A stretch of DNA of 64,000 nucleotides from Thalassocella blandensis (lineage in GTDB: Bacteria > Pseudomonadota > Gammaproteobacteria > Pseudomonadales > Cellvibrionaceae), in NCBI GenBank assembly GCA_902141825.1, contig CABFPG010000011.1:124001-188000 (forward strand). The letters run 5' to 3'. A model generated the notes under the pieces. It had not been told where the DNA came from. It was given only the letters and a program-made list of their open reading frames with translations, and searched no databases. Shown in pieces: positions 45,216-53,599 of this stretch; the stretch's first letter is position 1, and each line of letters begins with the position of its first letter. Made by a program: the position numbers and the translations under genes.

Positions 45216-45976
45216 CAAGGTTTTTCAACTGCTGCAGGATGCTGCCCATCAGTACGTATCGGCTGGACATCAAAAAACTCAATCTGTGTAACATCTGATT
45301 GCTGATCAAGAAGTTTCACTTTTTCAATAAAGCGCTCACCCGCAATATCCACTCGTTGAATTACTTGCAACAACGCTTCGCTTTTCGGGGTAAGTACCAT
45401 ATGCCAGGTGCCAGTTTCAGTTGGCGCTGTGTTTTCTGGGGCTGTGTTTGCTTCACTTTGAAGTACAAAATATTGTTGTAGTGTTTCCCAGTCACTGGTA
45501 AACAAAGCCACTATTATTTCCCCGATAACATTCGTTGCTGCATTTTGCTCAGCGGCCGCATCCATTTTTTTGCCATCGACAAGAAAGGTTCCCATCTCTA
45601 CATTAATTTCCATGCGACTTTGAATAGGGGTTTTGATATCCCACAACAAATAATTGGCGTTTGCAATTCTAAATACACCACTGGATTTTAACGGAAAAGG
45701 CATACCACTAAGGGATTTGGTCTGCTCAAACCGACCTTGTAACGCTTCGTTTTTTTTCAGGAATGTCTGAATATTGGTGGTTGTTGCAGAGCTGGTTGAT
45801 GCAGCGCTCTGGCTTAAAGTACTCTGTATCGAAGCGTCATTTGATGAAGCGCCCGAAAAAGTATGCCCACTTTGGTCTGGCTCAGCGTCATCGGCATACA
45901 GTGTCGACACCCAAACAACACCTGCAACCAGAATTAAGCACTTTAAAACACCTGTAAAAACCAATGAAAATCGCAT
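45215..45976 (-). CDS. apeL: LolA-like carrier ApeL-like
   Basis: The start is moved to the ATG at 45976, because the longer frame from 46090 would overlap the thioesterase gene and push the signal peptide to residue 39. The 253-aa product has a signal peptide (CLILVAGVVWVSTLYA), a low-complexity Ser/Thr-rich spacer (about 30-65) and a LolA-like beta domain (LQGRFEQTKSLSGMPFPLKS and GVFRIANANYLLWDIKTP). LolA carries lipoproteins through the periplasm. Here it should carry the pigment lipid. Genes before and after it are in the usual aryl polyene order. Confidence 0.86.
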   Translation of the reverse strand: MRFSLVFTGVLKCLILVAGVVWVSTLYADDAEPDQSGHTFSGASSNDASIQSTLSQSAASTSSATTTNIQTFLKKNEALQGRFEQTKSLSGMPFPLKSSGVFRIANANYLLWDIKTPIQSRMEINVEMGTFLVDGKKMDAAAEQNAATNVIGEIIVALFTSDWETLQQYFVLQSEANTAPENTAPTETGTWHMVLTPKSEALLQVIQRVDIAGERFIEKVKLLDQQSDVTQIEFFDVQPIRTDGQHPAAVEKP

Positions 45977-46004
45977 GTTTTTAATTTCGCACTTCAGTGA
46001 TGAT

Positions 46005-46418
46005 TTAAGCTTGCAACTCGCGCTGCACTTTTTCGACAAAACACGCCGGAGATTCAAAGCACATTTCCTGGCTTTCCATATCCACCGCAACCTGAACAGT
46101 ATGGGCTTTTGTTAATCGCTGTCCGGTTTGCTGATCCACAATTAGATAATCGATCTTCAACCGATTCTCCCATTCGACTAAACGCGTCTTCACGGTTAAC
46201 TTTTGCTGAAAACGTGCTGGCTTGGGATACCGAATATGCATATCAATAATTGGCCAACTGTAACCGGACTCCACCATTTGGGGATAGTTATATCCGATTT
46301 TATCTAAAAGTACGCAACGCCCGATCTCCAGATACTTCGCGTAGTAACCGTGCCAAACGACACCCATTTGATCCACATCGTGAAAAGGCACTTCAACGCT
46401 TGCTTCAACTTCGATCAT
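46005..46418 (-). CDS. apeK: 4HBT-type thioesterase ApeK-like
   Basis: The start is set at the ATG at 46418 rather than a GTG two codons before it. The 137-aa protein is a hotdog-fold acyl-CoA or acyl-ACP thioesterase of the 4-hydroxybenzoyl-CoA family. Asp16 in FHDVDQMGVVWHGYYAKYLE is at the catalytic site. In the pathway it may free the finished chain or hydrolyse misprimed ACP. The gene lies between the ammonia lyase and the LolA-like carrier. Confidence 0.87.
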   Translation of the reverse strand: MIEVEASVEVPFHDVDQMGVVWHGYYAKYLEIGRCVLLDKIGYNYPQMVESGYSWPIIDMHIRYPKPARFQQKLTVKTRLVEWENRLKIDYLIVDQQTGQRLTKAHTVQVAVDMESQEMCFESPACFVEKVQRELQA

Positions 46419-46474
46419 ATTCACCTACATTTACCTTTTATTCAAAACTGATTGAATCTTCAGACGAGTATGCA

Positions 46475-48019
46475 TTATTCGTATAACGGCCAGGCTTCAT
46501 CATTTATTGCGGATATCAAGCCTCTTAAATCCTGTTCCAGTGCACGATCTTCTTGCAAAAACGCACTGTACTCTCTTACTTTTTCGATCGTAGCCAAAAT
46601 GTCCGGTGACAATTGTTCAGAGGAACATTCATTCTGTAAAATCCGCAGCTCCACACCCTGGCTACATGCCAACAATCCTGCAGCAACTACTTGTTCGGTC
46701 AAGGTTAACACTCTTAAACAATCGCGCGCTGCGATGGTTCCCATACTGACCTTGTCCTGGTTGTGACATTCGGTCGAACGCGAAAAAACACTGGCTGGCA
46801 TCGTATTTTTTAATGCCTCCGCAGTCCAGGCGGAAGCACCAATTTGAACGGCTTTTAAACCATGATTGATATTGGCTCTAGGCGCACTTGCACCGGAAAC
46901 ATTTGCCGGTAAACCGTGGTTAAATTTGGTATCCGCCAACTGAGCAAATTGCCGATCGATTAAATCGGCAATGTTAGCGACAGCGGTTTTTAAGCCGTCC
47001 ATAGCAAACGCAATATGTCCACCATAAAAATGCCCGCCATGCAGCACGTGTTCACCTTCGCCATCAATAATAGGATTATCATTCGCGCTGTTAAGTTCGT
47101 TTTCGATAAACCCTCGGGTCCATGTCAAAGAGTCCTGTAGCACACCAATGACATGTGGCGCACACCGGAGTGAATAACGGTCCTGCAATCGATTGGGGTT
47201 GCGAGGTGGCTCGCCCGCGTGCAAATCTTCTCGCAACCAGCTGGCAACTTGTTGCTGGCCTGGATGAGGTTTTACACTAAATAGGATTTCATCAAAATGA
47301 TGCGCATTCCCTTTCAAGGCAATGGTCATCATCGATGTTATCCGTGTTGATAGTTTCGCCAGATATTCAGCACGCTTAAATGCCAGGCAAGCCAAGCCGG
47401 TCATCACAGCAGTTCCATTCATTATGGCCAAACCTTCTTTAGGCTTTAAGCGCAGCGGGCTGATTCCCAATGCGCTAAAAACTTCCGCGGTGGACCGTCT
47501 CTCTCCCTGATAAAAAACTTCCCGCTCGCCACATAAAACAGCAGCAACATAGGATAAAGGGGTTAAATCACCGCTAGCACCTACAGACCCTTCCTGAGGA
47601 ATGACGGGCACAATATTATGCTGTAACAAGAGTACCAATTGATTCAACAGCCCATAGCTGACACCGGAAAACCCTTTTGCCAATGAGACCAGACGACTTA
47701 TCAGCACAGCTCGTCCCTGCTCAACATTCAAATTCTCACCGAGCCCACAACCGTGAAATGTATACAAATGCTGTGGAAGTTCATCGACCAGGTTTAAAGG
47801 AATAGATGTTGTACATGAGTCTCCGTACCCTGTGGTCACTCCGTAAACCACCCCTTCTTCCTTCAGAAGCTTTTGAATAAATTCAGCCCCCTGTTCTATA
47901 TCGCGCTTATACGTTTCTGTTTCAGACAAACTTACGTCAACCTGCTGTTTGGCAATAGCCACGATATCTTCAATGGTTAATGGGGTGTTATCTACAGTAA
48001 TCATTTTTTTATTGCTCAT
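46475..48019 (-). CDS. MIO aromatic amino acid ammonia lyase (tyrosine or histidine type)
   Basis: A 514-aa member of the HAL/PAL/TAL family. The self-processing Ala148-Ser149-Gly150 triad in GSVGASGDLTPL forms the MIO cofactor, and Tyr60 in VVYGVTTGYG is the catalytic Tyr. At the substrate-selecting site the protein has Phe88-His89 (YTFHGCG), which is unlike the His-Leu of Rhodobacter TAL and the Ser-His common in histidine ammonia lyases. Context argues for tyrosine: the product 4-coumarate would feed the ligase ApeH as the aryl starter. No hut genes for histidine breakdown are nearby. The start overlaps the acyltransferase stop by 11 bp; an ATG at 48004 would avoid this. Confidence 0.9.
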   Translation of the reverse strand: MSNKKMITVDNTPLTIEDIVAIAKQQVDVSLSETETYKRDIEQGAEFIQKLLKEEGVVYGVTTGYGDSCTTSIPLNLVDELPQHLYTFHGCGLGENLNVEQGRAVLISRLVSLAKGFSGVSYGLLNQLVLLLQHNIVPVIPQEGSVGASGDLTPLSYVAAVLCGEREVFYQGERRSTAEVFSALGISPLRLKPKEGLAIMNGTAVMTGLACLAFKRAEYLAKLSTRITSMMTIALKGNAHHFDEILFSVKPHPGQQQVASWLREDLHAGEPPRNPNRLQDRYSLRCAPHVIGVLQDSLTWTRGFIENELNSANDNPIIDGEGEHVLHGGHFYGGHIAFAMDGLKTAVANIADLIDRQFAQLADTKFNHGLPANVSGASAPRANINHGLKAVQIGASAWTAEALKNTMPASVFSRSTECHNQDKVSMGTIAARDCLRVLTLTEQVVAAGLLACSQGVELRILQNECSSEQLSPDILATIEKVREYSAFLQEDRALEQDLRGLISAINDEAWPLYE

Positions 48020-48971
48020 CTAACATGCGTCTTGCGTTTAAGTCATTCCAAAAAGGATAAAAGTTGTACCATTGCAGAGGTGCTTTGCCACAATACTTTT
48101 GTAATTGTTTAGCGTAACCAGAGATGTAAGACTCTAATTCTGTTTCCCGTTGTTTACGAGGAAGCTCAACTTTGTCAAAAAGTTTTTCCACGTAAAAACC
48201 ATACTTAGTGCCTTCACGCAAACAAAACATCGTAAACACCGGGCACTTCAAAATTGAAGCGAGAATCAATGGTCCACGAGGGAAATGTGCATTCTCTCCA
48301 AAAAACTCTGCCACACAGGTATTTTTACCATTTACAGGCGTTCTATCGCCGGCAATCACCACATGCTCACCCTGCATAATTTTTTCATTTAACATCATGG
48401 CTGTTGCAGGTCCAATATCAGTAACCTGAATCAAGTTCACATCACTGTCACCAGCGACATCTTTCAGCATGGCATTAAATTTTTCTGCGTGTTTGGTGTG
48501 TACCAACACATTTATTCTGAGCGCACCTTTTTGATTTGCCAATGCTCGGCACACTTCTATATTGCCAAGATGCGACCCTATGATAACGGTGCCAATATTT
48601 TGCCGATGGTATTGCTCAAATATTTCGTAACCATAAAAATGCAGATCCTGTAACGTTATTCTGCCGCTCCAGACCGCCAGCTTATCCACAAGACTGCAAC
48701 CAAAACTATAAAACTGTCGATAGCTGAGCCATAACGCGGGACCAGAACCGACCTCTACCCCAGCTCGCTTCACTCGCGAAATGTAATCCATTGATGCATT
48801 TCTTGCAGCCCGGTTGGTTAGAAAAAAATACCCAATTACTGGTAGCAAAGCGATATAAAACGGAAAGCGGCCCAAGTATTTATAAATAATGAACATAATG
48901 CGCATTCCCAAAATCGCACCTTTTTCATTAATTTCGGACCAGTGTTTATTGACACTCGAATCTTCAGCCAT
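48009..48971 (-). CDS. LpxL-like lipid acyltransferase of the aryl polyene cluster
   Basis: A 320-aa membrane-associated acyltransferase of the LpxL/HtrB (lysophospholipid acyltransferase-like) family. It has an N-terminal membrane helix (about 36-52) and the catalytic HX4E motif, His134 to Glu139 in GSHLGNIEV, plus VVIAGDRTPVN. It probably links a fatty acyl or the polyene to a sugar or lipid anchor. In E. coli-type clusters this domain is fused with a GT2 domain in one protein (ApeJ). Here they are separate genes that overlap by 8 bp, so the split is by design and not a frameshift. Confidence 0.87.
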   Translation of the reverse strand: MAEDSSVNKHWSEINEKGAILGMRIMFIIYKYLGRFPFYIALLPVIGYFFLTNRAARNASMDYISRVKRAGVEVGSGPALWLSYRQFYSFGCSLVDKLAVWSGRITLQDLHFYGYEIFEQYHRQNIGTVIIGSHLGNIEVCRALANQKGALRINVLVHTKHAEKFNAMLKDVAGDSDVNLIQVTDIGPATAMMLNEKIMQGEHVVIAGDRTPVNGKNTCVAEFFGENAHFPRGPLILASILKCPVFTMFCLREGTKYGFYVEKLFDKVELPRKQRETELESYISGYAKQLQKYCGKAPLQWYNFYPFWNDLNARRMLDEQ

Positions 48972-49722
48972 ATTTCCACTGCTCTTTTCCAGGAGACCGA
49001 AAGATTAATTTTGGCAACCGTAGCAACATACCAAAGAATAAGCGTGTATGCATTTTAGAAATTAACCAGTTATCTTGTAACTTATTAAAATGTGAAATGC
49101 CGTCCTGCGGATAAGTTACTGAGGTGCCTCTCTGCTCGATGTGTCCGCCAGCCCACCACCAACGTACGAGAAACTCCGTATCAAAATCCATTCTTTCACC
49201 CAGAAATACTTTATCTATTAACTGGCATGAATACTCTGTTGGGTAAACACGAAAGCCGCACATGGAATCTTCAATTTGGAACGAGAGCGTATTAATCCAA
49301 ACCCAGACATGCGTCAGATAGCGACCATAAAGTCGATTTTTAGGAATGGATTCATCATAAATCGGTTTTCCGGCAATTAAGACCGTGGGGTTTCGTTGGG
49401 AATGTTGAATAAAATCGGGGATATCCTCGACCTTATGTTGTCCATCTGCATCGATTTGCACCGCATGACTAAAACCGAGTCTTTGCGCTTCCTGCAGCCC
49501 GGCTTTTACGGCCCCACCCTTACCTCGGTTTTGCTTTAGCACTAAAAGGTGTACCGATTCAAACTCTCTGGCCAGGTCCTGCAAAACGATTCGGCAAGAC
49601 TCTTCAGAACCATCGTCCACCAGCACCACAGGCAAGGCATACAGGGAGATAGCTTGCAACAGCGGTTTGACGGTTGTCGGATGATTGTAAACCGGGATTA
49701 AAACGCAGGGTTTATACTGCAT
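48964..49722 (-). CDS. GT2 glycosyltransferase of the aryl polyene cluster
   Basis: The start is put at the ATG at 49722 (AAAGG at 5 nt), five codons inside the longest frame from 49737; either is possible. The 252-aa protein is a family GT2 transferase with the opening CVLIPVYNH, the Asp pair in VLVDDGSEE and the DXD metal site in QIDADGQH. It transfers a sugar from a nucleotide donor on the cytoplasmic face of the membrane. In aryl polyene clusters it would make the glycolipid anchor together with the LpxL-like acyltransferase downstream, which it overlaps by 8 bp. Confidence 0.87.
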   Translation of the reverse strand: MQYKPCVLIPVYNHPTTVKPLLQAISLYALPVVLVDDGSEESCRIVLQDLAREFESVHLLVLKQNRGKGGAVKAGLQEAQRLGFSHAVQIDADGQHKVEDIPDFIQHSQRNPTVLIAGKPIYDESIPKNRLYGRYLTHVWVWINTLSFQIEDSMCGFRVYPTEYSCQLIDKVFLGERMDFDTEFLVRWWWAGGHIEQRGTSVTYPQDGISHFNKLQDNWLISKMHTRLFFGMLLRLPKLIFRSPGKEQWKYG

Positions 49723-49770
49723 GCTTACCTTTACCATTTTCTTTAAAGTTCATTTTAGTATTAATCACGT

Positions 49771-49834
49771 TTGACCTACGCCGCTTTTAACCTACGCTAC
49801 TTTTGAACTAAGCCACTTTTGACCTAAGCCACTT
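49771..49834. repeat. Four tandem copies of a degenerate 16-bp unit
   Basis: The units are TTGACCTACGCCGCTT, TTAACCTACGCTACTT, TTGAACTAAGCCACTT and TTGACCTAAGCCACTT, with no gaps. They fill a third of the 190-bp space between the apeI-like stop and the GT2 start within the operon. Confidence 0.9.
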
Positions 49835-49926
49835 TCACCACTCGGTCCGCCTTTGCAGTACACTTTTGGTTGCGAGAAGGCTGGGCGAAAGTTTCGCGAA
49901 CACCCAAGTCTCATGTCAATGCGCGA

Positions 49927-50286
49927 CTACGTGTAGGCTATTCGACCGTTGGAATAGGTTTTATCCTCATCAACATAGGAAAAATACAATTTGTTTTTCT
50001 CTTGGTTAAATTTCAAATTCAACGCGATGATCAAGCCGGGAAGAATAATATTTTGAAACTTAATCACCTCTAAACCGGAAAAACTGCCGATTTCCGGCAT
50101 GGTGTGGTTAAAGTTCTCTCGAGCGAAGCTCTCTGCCCAGTGGACCTGCGCAACACCGGGCACAACGGGATTACCTGGGAAATGACCTGAAAGGCAGCTT
50201 AAATCATCGGAAATATTCAGCCAGAGCTTCGTCTCACTTTCACCCAGCTTTTCTTGTGCCTGTACAATTGGCCTCGATCGGGACAT
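49927..50286 (-). CDS. apeI: Aryl polyene dehydratase ApeI-like (FabZ fold)
   Basis: A 119-aa FabZ-type hotdog protein. The motif GHFPGNPVVPGVAQVHWAES contains the catalytic His35, and the helix that follows fits the FabZ pattern. It should remove water from the 3-hydroxy-aryl-polyenoyl-ACP intermediates to make trans double bonds, working with the ketoreductase and ApeP-like protein. The gene follows the ligase gene by 45 bp. Confidence 0.88.
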   Translation of the reverse strand: MSRSRPIVQAQEKLGESETKLWLNISDDLSCLSGHFPGNPVVPGVAQVHWAESFARENFNHTMPEIGSFSGLEVIKFQNIILPGLIIALNLKFNQEKNKLYFSYVDEDKTYSNGRIAYT

Positions 50287-50331
50287 TGACTCTTTTACCT
50301 TTAAACCTTGTTATAGAAAAAGCCTGAGGAA

Positions 50332-51735
50332 TTATTCGTCGATGAATAATTGCAACATTTTCTGACGCGTCACTTTCCCTTGCATATCCGCCGGAAATTC
50401 ATCTACAAAACGCCACTTTCGAGGAAGTACAACGGTTTCAAAACTCTCTGACAGCAACTTTTTTAGCGTTACTACCAGAAATTTCCGCCCTTGCTCCAAC
50501 AACGCCTGGCCACCTTTTACACTCAGTATTACAACCGCCCCGGTTTGAACACGGTTGTCCTCAAAGGTAATAACACGGGCCTGCTGAACCCAAGCTGAAG
50601 CTTCGAGTGTTTGCTCGATTGCCGTGAGTGACACGCGCTTACCTTCTACTTTTGCAATTCGATCGATGCGCCCCTGCAGTGTAAAGCTATCGGGCGAGAG
50701 CAAAGTTACAATATCTGCTGTGGTGTACCATTTGCTACTCGTCATAAAGCGCGAAGACAATTTTAGTACTCCGCTTTTTTCATCCTGAGCAATCTGCACT
50801 TCACTAAATCTCTGCCAGGCGCTACCGGTCGCAGCGGTTTGCTGGCGCCATGCAATACCACCCGTTTCCGAGCTACCATAAATTTCTGTTACATCGCACT
50901 TGAATTTTTGCCTTGCTTCCTGACTGGCCGCTAAACTTAACGGCGCAGCCGAACTGAATACTTTTGACCAAGTCCCTTCAAGGTCAGACCAGTCAATAGT
51001 ATCAGGCAGTCGAGATAAGTGACTGGGTGTCGTAACTACCGTTAAACGAGAATGATACTTCGCCAGTATACTTAACTCCTCCACCACACTTATATTGTGA
51101 TTGATAAATGCTCGTCCAGCACTCAAAGGCCACAATACTTTAAAGATTAAGCCATATAAATGCTGATGACTTACGGTGGCAGCGACAGGGGCTTGAGCCA
51201 GCTCTCCTCCCCAACGCGCTTCATGAGATTCAATTTCGTTGATCAACTGATAAAATCTGATCGCAATCTTTTTAGGTTCGCCCGTGCTACCAGAGGTAAA
51301 AACGCTCATGGCGACAGCACTCTCATCCAATGCATCTTCGCACACAAAGACACTGTCGGTTTCGGGGAAATGAACAGCTTCCAGATATTTTCCTTTGTAG
51401 TGACTTTTGCCCAGATCATCTGGAGAAAACTCTCCTACCAGACCTTCAGCATAATCCGCCACATTGACAATGGATTGAGACAGATTATCGCCAAGCAGTA
51501 TGACTTCTTTTTTTGCGTACCACAGGGCAACAAGAATCGTGGCAAATAGATAGGAGTCTCGGGTATACACGCCCCAGCAACTGACTTCCGACTGGCTAAA
51601 CACCTCATACCACGCCTTAACCTGACCGGCAAAGTGCTGACGGGTAAGAAGCGTAGAGTTTTGCTGATAGGCGATAGCCAGCGACGAATCAGACCGACTG
51701 GACATCAGATGAGTTAACGGTGTTAAAGTTGTCAT
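50332..51735 (-). CDS. apeH: AMP-dependent aryl-CoA/ACP ligase ApeH-like
   Basis: The start is the ATG at 51735, chosen because GGAAG lies 5 nt upstream; the longest frame starts with a TTG at 51747. The 467-aa protein is an adenylate-forming ligase with the P-loop VFTSGSTGEPKK, the motif EIYGSSETGG, the later LQGRIDRIAKVEGKRV and the C-terminal catalytic Lys in MQGKVTRQ. It should activate the aryl acid (4-coumarate or 4-hydroxybenzoate) and load it onto an ACP as the starter unit. It stands between the membrane protein ApeG and the dehydratase ApeI. Confidence 0.9.
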   Translation of the reverse strand: MTTLTPLTHLMSSRSDSSLAIAYQQNSTLLTRQHFAGQVKAWYEVFSQSEVSCWGVYTRDSYLFATILVALWYAKKEVILLGDNLSQSIVNVADYAEGLVGEFSPDDLGKSHYKGKYLEAVHFPETDSVFVCEDALDESAVAMSVFTSGSTGEPKKIAIRFYQLINEIESHEARWGGELAQAPVAATVSHQHLYGLIFKVLWPLSAGRAFINHNISVVEELSILAKYHSRLTVVTTPSHLSRLPDTIDWSDLEGTWSKVFSSAAPLSLAASQEARQKFKCDVTEIYGSSETGGIAWRQQTAATGSAWQRFSEVQIAQDEKSGVLKLSSRFMTSSKWYTTADIVTLLSPDSFTLQGRIDRIAKVEGKRVSLTAIEQTLEASAWVQQARVITFEDNRVQTGAVVILSVKGGQALLEQGRKFLVVTLKKLLSESFETVVLPRKWRFVDEFPADMQGKVTRQKMLQLFIDE

Positions 51736-51748
51736 ATTATCTTCCAAT

Positions 51749-52312
51749 TTAATTGGAACCGTCCTTCATCTTCTTTTGAACGTTTTGTCGAACCAGCCAC
51801 TCGCCAACAAATAGGAGGCCCATCAACAAATAGGAAATAAAACCGTTATACAACAACCATATTTCATTTGAGAAAAACAAACTGGTGGATGCGGAAGCGA
51901 TTGCATTTACACAAAAAAATGCGATCCAAACCTTAGTGACCTGCCTGGTATACACCACTCCCGCCTCGGGTAAATCTGGGTCTTGCAATCTTGCAATTCG
52001 CTCAATAACGGTGGGCGGATAAAACAAACTCCAAACAAATACCGTTCCCAGCCCTATACTAATGGCAACAGGATAAAGTTTCGCAGGCAACATATCACCA
52101 CTGACAAGCAACCAGCCGCACAAAACCAAGCACACGCCAACCCAGACCCAGGAAAGCGCATTGCCAGTTCGAGCCGAGATAAAATAGAAAACGGCGAGAA
52201 ATATCAGCGCATATTGAAAAAAATGTGCCCCCCAATGCTTAGCCCCAAAAAACACAAGAAAGGGGTACACGATGGTCGCAATGATCAATATGCCCTTTAC
52301 GAAATACTTCAC
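51749..52312 (-). CDS. apeG: Membrane protein ApeG-like (COG4648)
   Basis: A 187-aa integral membrane protein with five or six helices (for example GILIIATIVYPFLVFFGA and FFCVNAIASASTSLFF). It begins with GTG. The chain corresponds to the conserved membrane protein between the ACP genes and the ligase in aryl polyene clusters. Its role is unknown; it may help anchor the enzymes at the membrane. The gap to the ligase is short. Confidence 0.82.
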   Translation of the reverse strand: MKYFVKGILIIATIVYPFLVFFGAKHWGAHFFQYALIFLAVFYFISARTGNALSWVWVGVCLVLCGWLLVSGDMLPAKLYPVAISIGLGTVFVWSLFYPPTVIERIARLQDPDLPEAGVVYTRQVTKVWIAFFCVNAIASASTSLFFSNEIWLLYNGFISYLLMGLLFVGEWLVRQNVQKKMKDGSN

Positions 52313-52321
52313 GAGCCTGAA

Positions 52322-52570
52322 TTATTCCTGCAACAGTTCAGCAACTGCGTCAGCAACATCTTGCACGGTACGAACCGCTTTAAAATCATCGGGTTGTATT
52401 TTTTTACCCGTCCACTTTTTTAGCTCAACCACCAGATCAACTGCGTCAATGCTATCGATATCAAGATCTTCATAGAGGTTAGAGTCCGGCTTGATGCTCT
52501 CAGGCTCCACCTGAAACAAATCGGCAATAACACTTACGATATGATCGTAAACTTCTTTTTTATCTGCCAT
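52322..52570 (-). CDS. apeF: Acyl carrier protein ApeF-like
   Basis: An 82-aa acyl carrier protein. Ser40 in DLDIDSIDAVDLVVEL is the attachment point for the phosphopantetheine arm. It carries the growing polyene chain for the synthases. AAGGAAG lies 8 nt before the start. It differs clearly from the second ACP encoded just upstream, and in characterised aryl polyene systems the two ACPs have separate tasks (starter loading and elongation). Confidence 0.92.
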   Translation of the reverse strand: MADKKEVYDHIVSVIADLFQVEPESIKPDSNLYEDLDIDSIDAVDLVVELKKWTGKKIQPDDFKAVRTVQDVADAVAELLQE

Positions 52571-52581
52571 AACAATCTTCC

Positions 52582-52839
52582 TTACGCTCTTTGTGACTCA
52601 ACCAATTTCACCAGCGAATTAACATTGGCAAAGTATTTCTTTGTCTCCTGCGAATCCGCATCCATCTTCACGCCAAACTCTCGCTGTAGCGCAAGGCCCA
52701 ACTCTAACGCATCAATGGAGTCCAGCCCTAAGCCCTCAACGAACAGGGCTTCTTCACTATCTATATCATCCACCGATATATCTTCTAAATCCAACGTAGT
52801 GATGATTAATTGTTTTATTTGGTGGTCCAAATCGCTCAT
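52582..52839 (-). CDS. apeE: Acyl carrier protein ApeE-like
   Basis: An 85-aa acyl carrier protein. The motif GLGLDSIDALELGLAL holds Ser41 as the phosphopantetheine site. It is the first of the two ACPs of the operon, overlapping the acyltransferase gene by 4 bp. Together with the ApeF-like ACP it delivers malonyl and aryl units to the ketosynthases. Confidence 0.92.
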   Translation of the reverse strand: MSDLDHQIKQLIITTLDLEDISVDDIDSEEALFVEGLGLDSIDALELGLALQREFGVKMDADSQETKKYFANVNSLVKLVESQRA

Positions 52840-53597
52840 GCGTTCGCCAACTCCTGACTAAAATAAGTTAATAAATACTGTGTTAAATCGCGCGCGCCCA
52901 CCGATGGCGGGCTGGATGAAAAAGGTTGTATATCAATTTCATCTTTTACCATTAGTGAAACATGAAAGCGCCTGGACGGAATTTCGTACCAGTTATTTTC
53001 TTTCGTTAAAGTTGATGGCTTACATGTAATTACGACGGGCGTAATATTTTTACCGACACGTATGGCGATATTTGCCGCCCCACGCTGCATCGTCATTGTA
53101 TTGCCCACTTTAGTTCGCGTACCTTCAGGGAAAACGATCAGACTATTTCCTTTTTGCAGCGACTCCGCTGCCTTTTCCACTACCGTTTGCGGCTGATCAT
53201 TTGCAATATAACCTGCAGCCAACATCACCCAACACATAAAGGGATTTCGCAAAAGGCGGCTTTTTACCACACAATCCGCTTGTGGCACACAAGATATAAG
53301 GAATACCACATCCAGCAACGAAGGATGGTTGGCAAGAATAACCCGCCCAGGTTCTTTTAATAGCGCTTTCCCCTCTATCTCAAAGGACAAAACACGGAGA
53401 AAATCCATCAAATTAACAAACAATTTAAAACACAAATGTATCAATCGCTTAACAACTTTCTGACGACGCAGAGGGTTGCGAATCACCAATATGCACAACG
53501 CACAAATAACTGTAGCGATGAGCCCACCTAAGCCAAAGACTATGTAACCAAAGGTCGTCGCAAATAAACGCCAAACGTAATTCATCCTTCTTAACAT
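52836..53597 (-). CDS. apeD: PlsC-type acyltransferase ApeD-like
   Basis: A 253-aa PlsC-family acyltransferase with two N-terminal hydrophobic stretches (about 14-40). It has the HX4D motif at His91-Asp96 in ANHPSLLDV and the substrate motif FPEGTRT. It probably transfers an acyl group to a glycerol-type or sugar anchor of the pigment lipid. GGGG lies 5 nt before the start. The end overlaps the first ACP gene by 4 bp. Confidence 0.9.
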   Translation of the reverse strand: MLRRMNYVWRLFATTFGYIVFGLGGLIATVICALCILVIRNPLRRQKVVKRLIHLCFKLFVNLMDFLRVLSFEIEGKALLKEPGRVILANHPSLLDVVFLISCVPQADCVVKSRLLRNPFMCWVMLAAGYIANDQPQTVVEKAAESLQKGNSLIVFPEGTRTKVGNTMTMQRGAANIAIRVGKNITPVVITCKPSTLTKENNWYEIPSRRFHVSLMVKDEIDIQPFSSSPPSVGARDLTQYLLTYFSQELANA

Positions 53598-53599
53598 AC

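Noticed and set aside
46475-48019. Histidine-degradation (hut) gene
   Set aside because: No urocanase or other hut gene is nearby, and the gene is embedded in the pigment operon with overlapping neighbours. A role in making the aryl starter fits better.
48009-49722. Frameshift splitting an ApeJ-like fusion protein
   Set aside because: Both genes have own start codons, the acyltransferase N-terminus has its own membrane helix, and the 8-bp overlap is typical of coupled genes. A natural split is the better reading.
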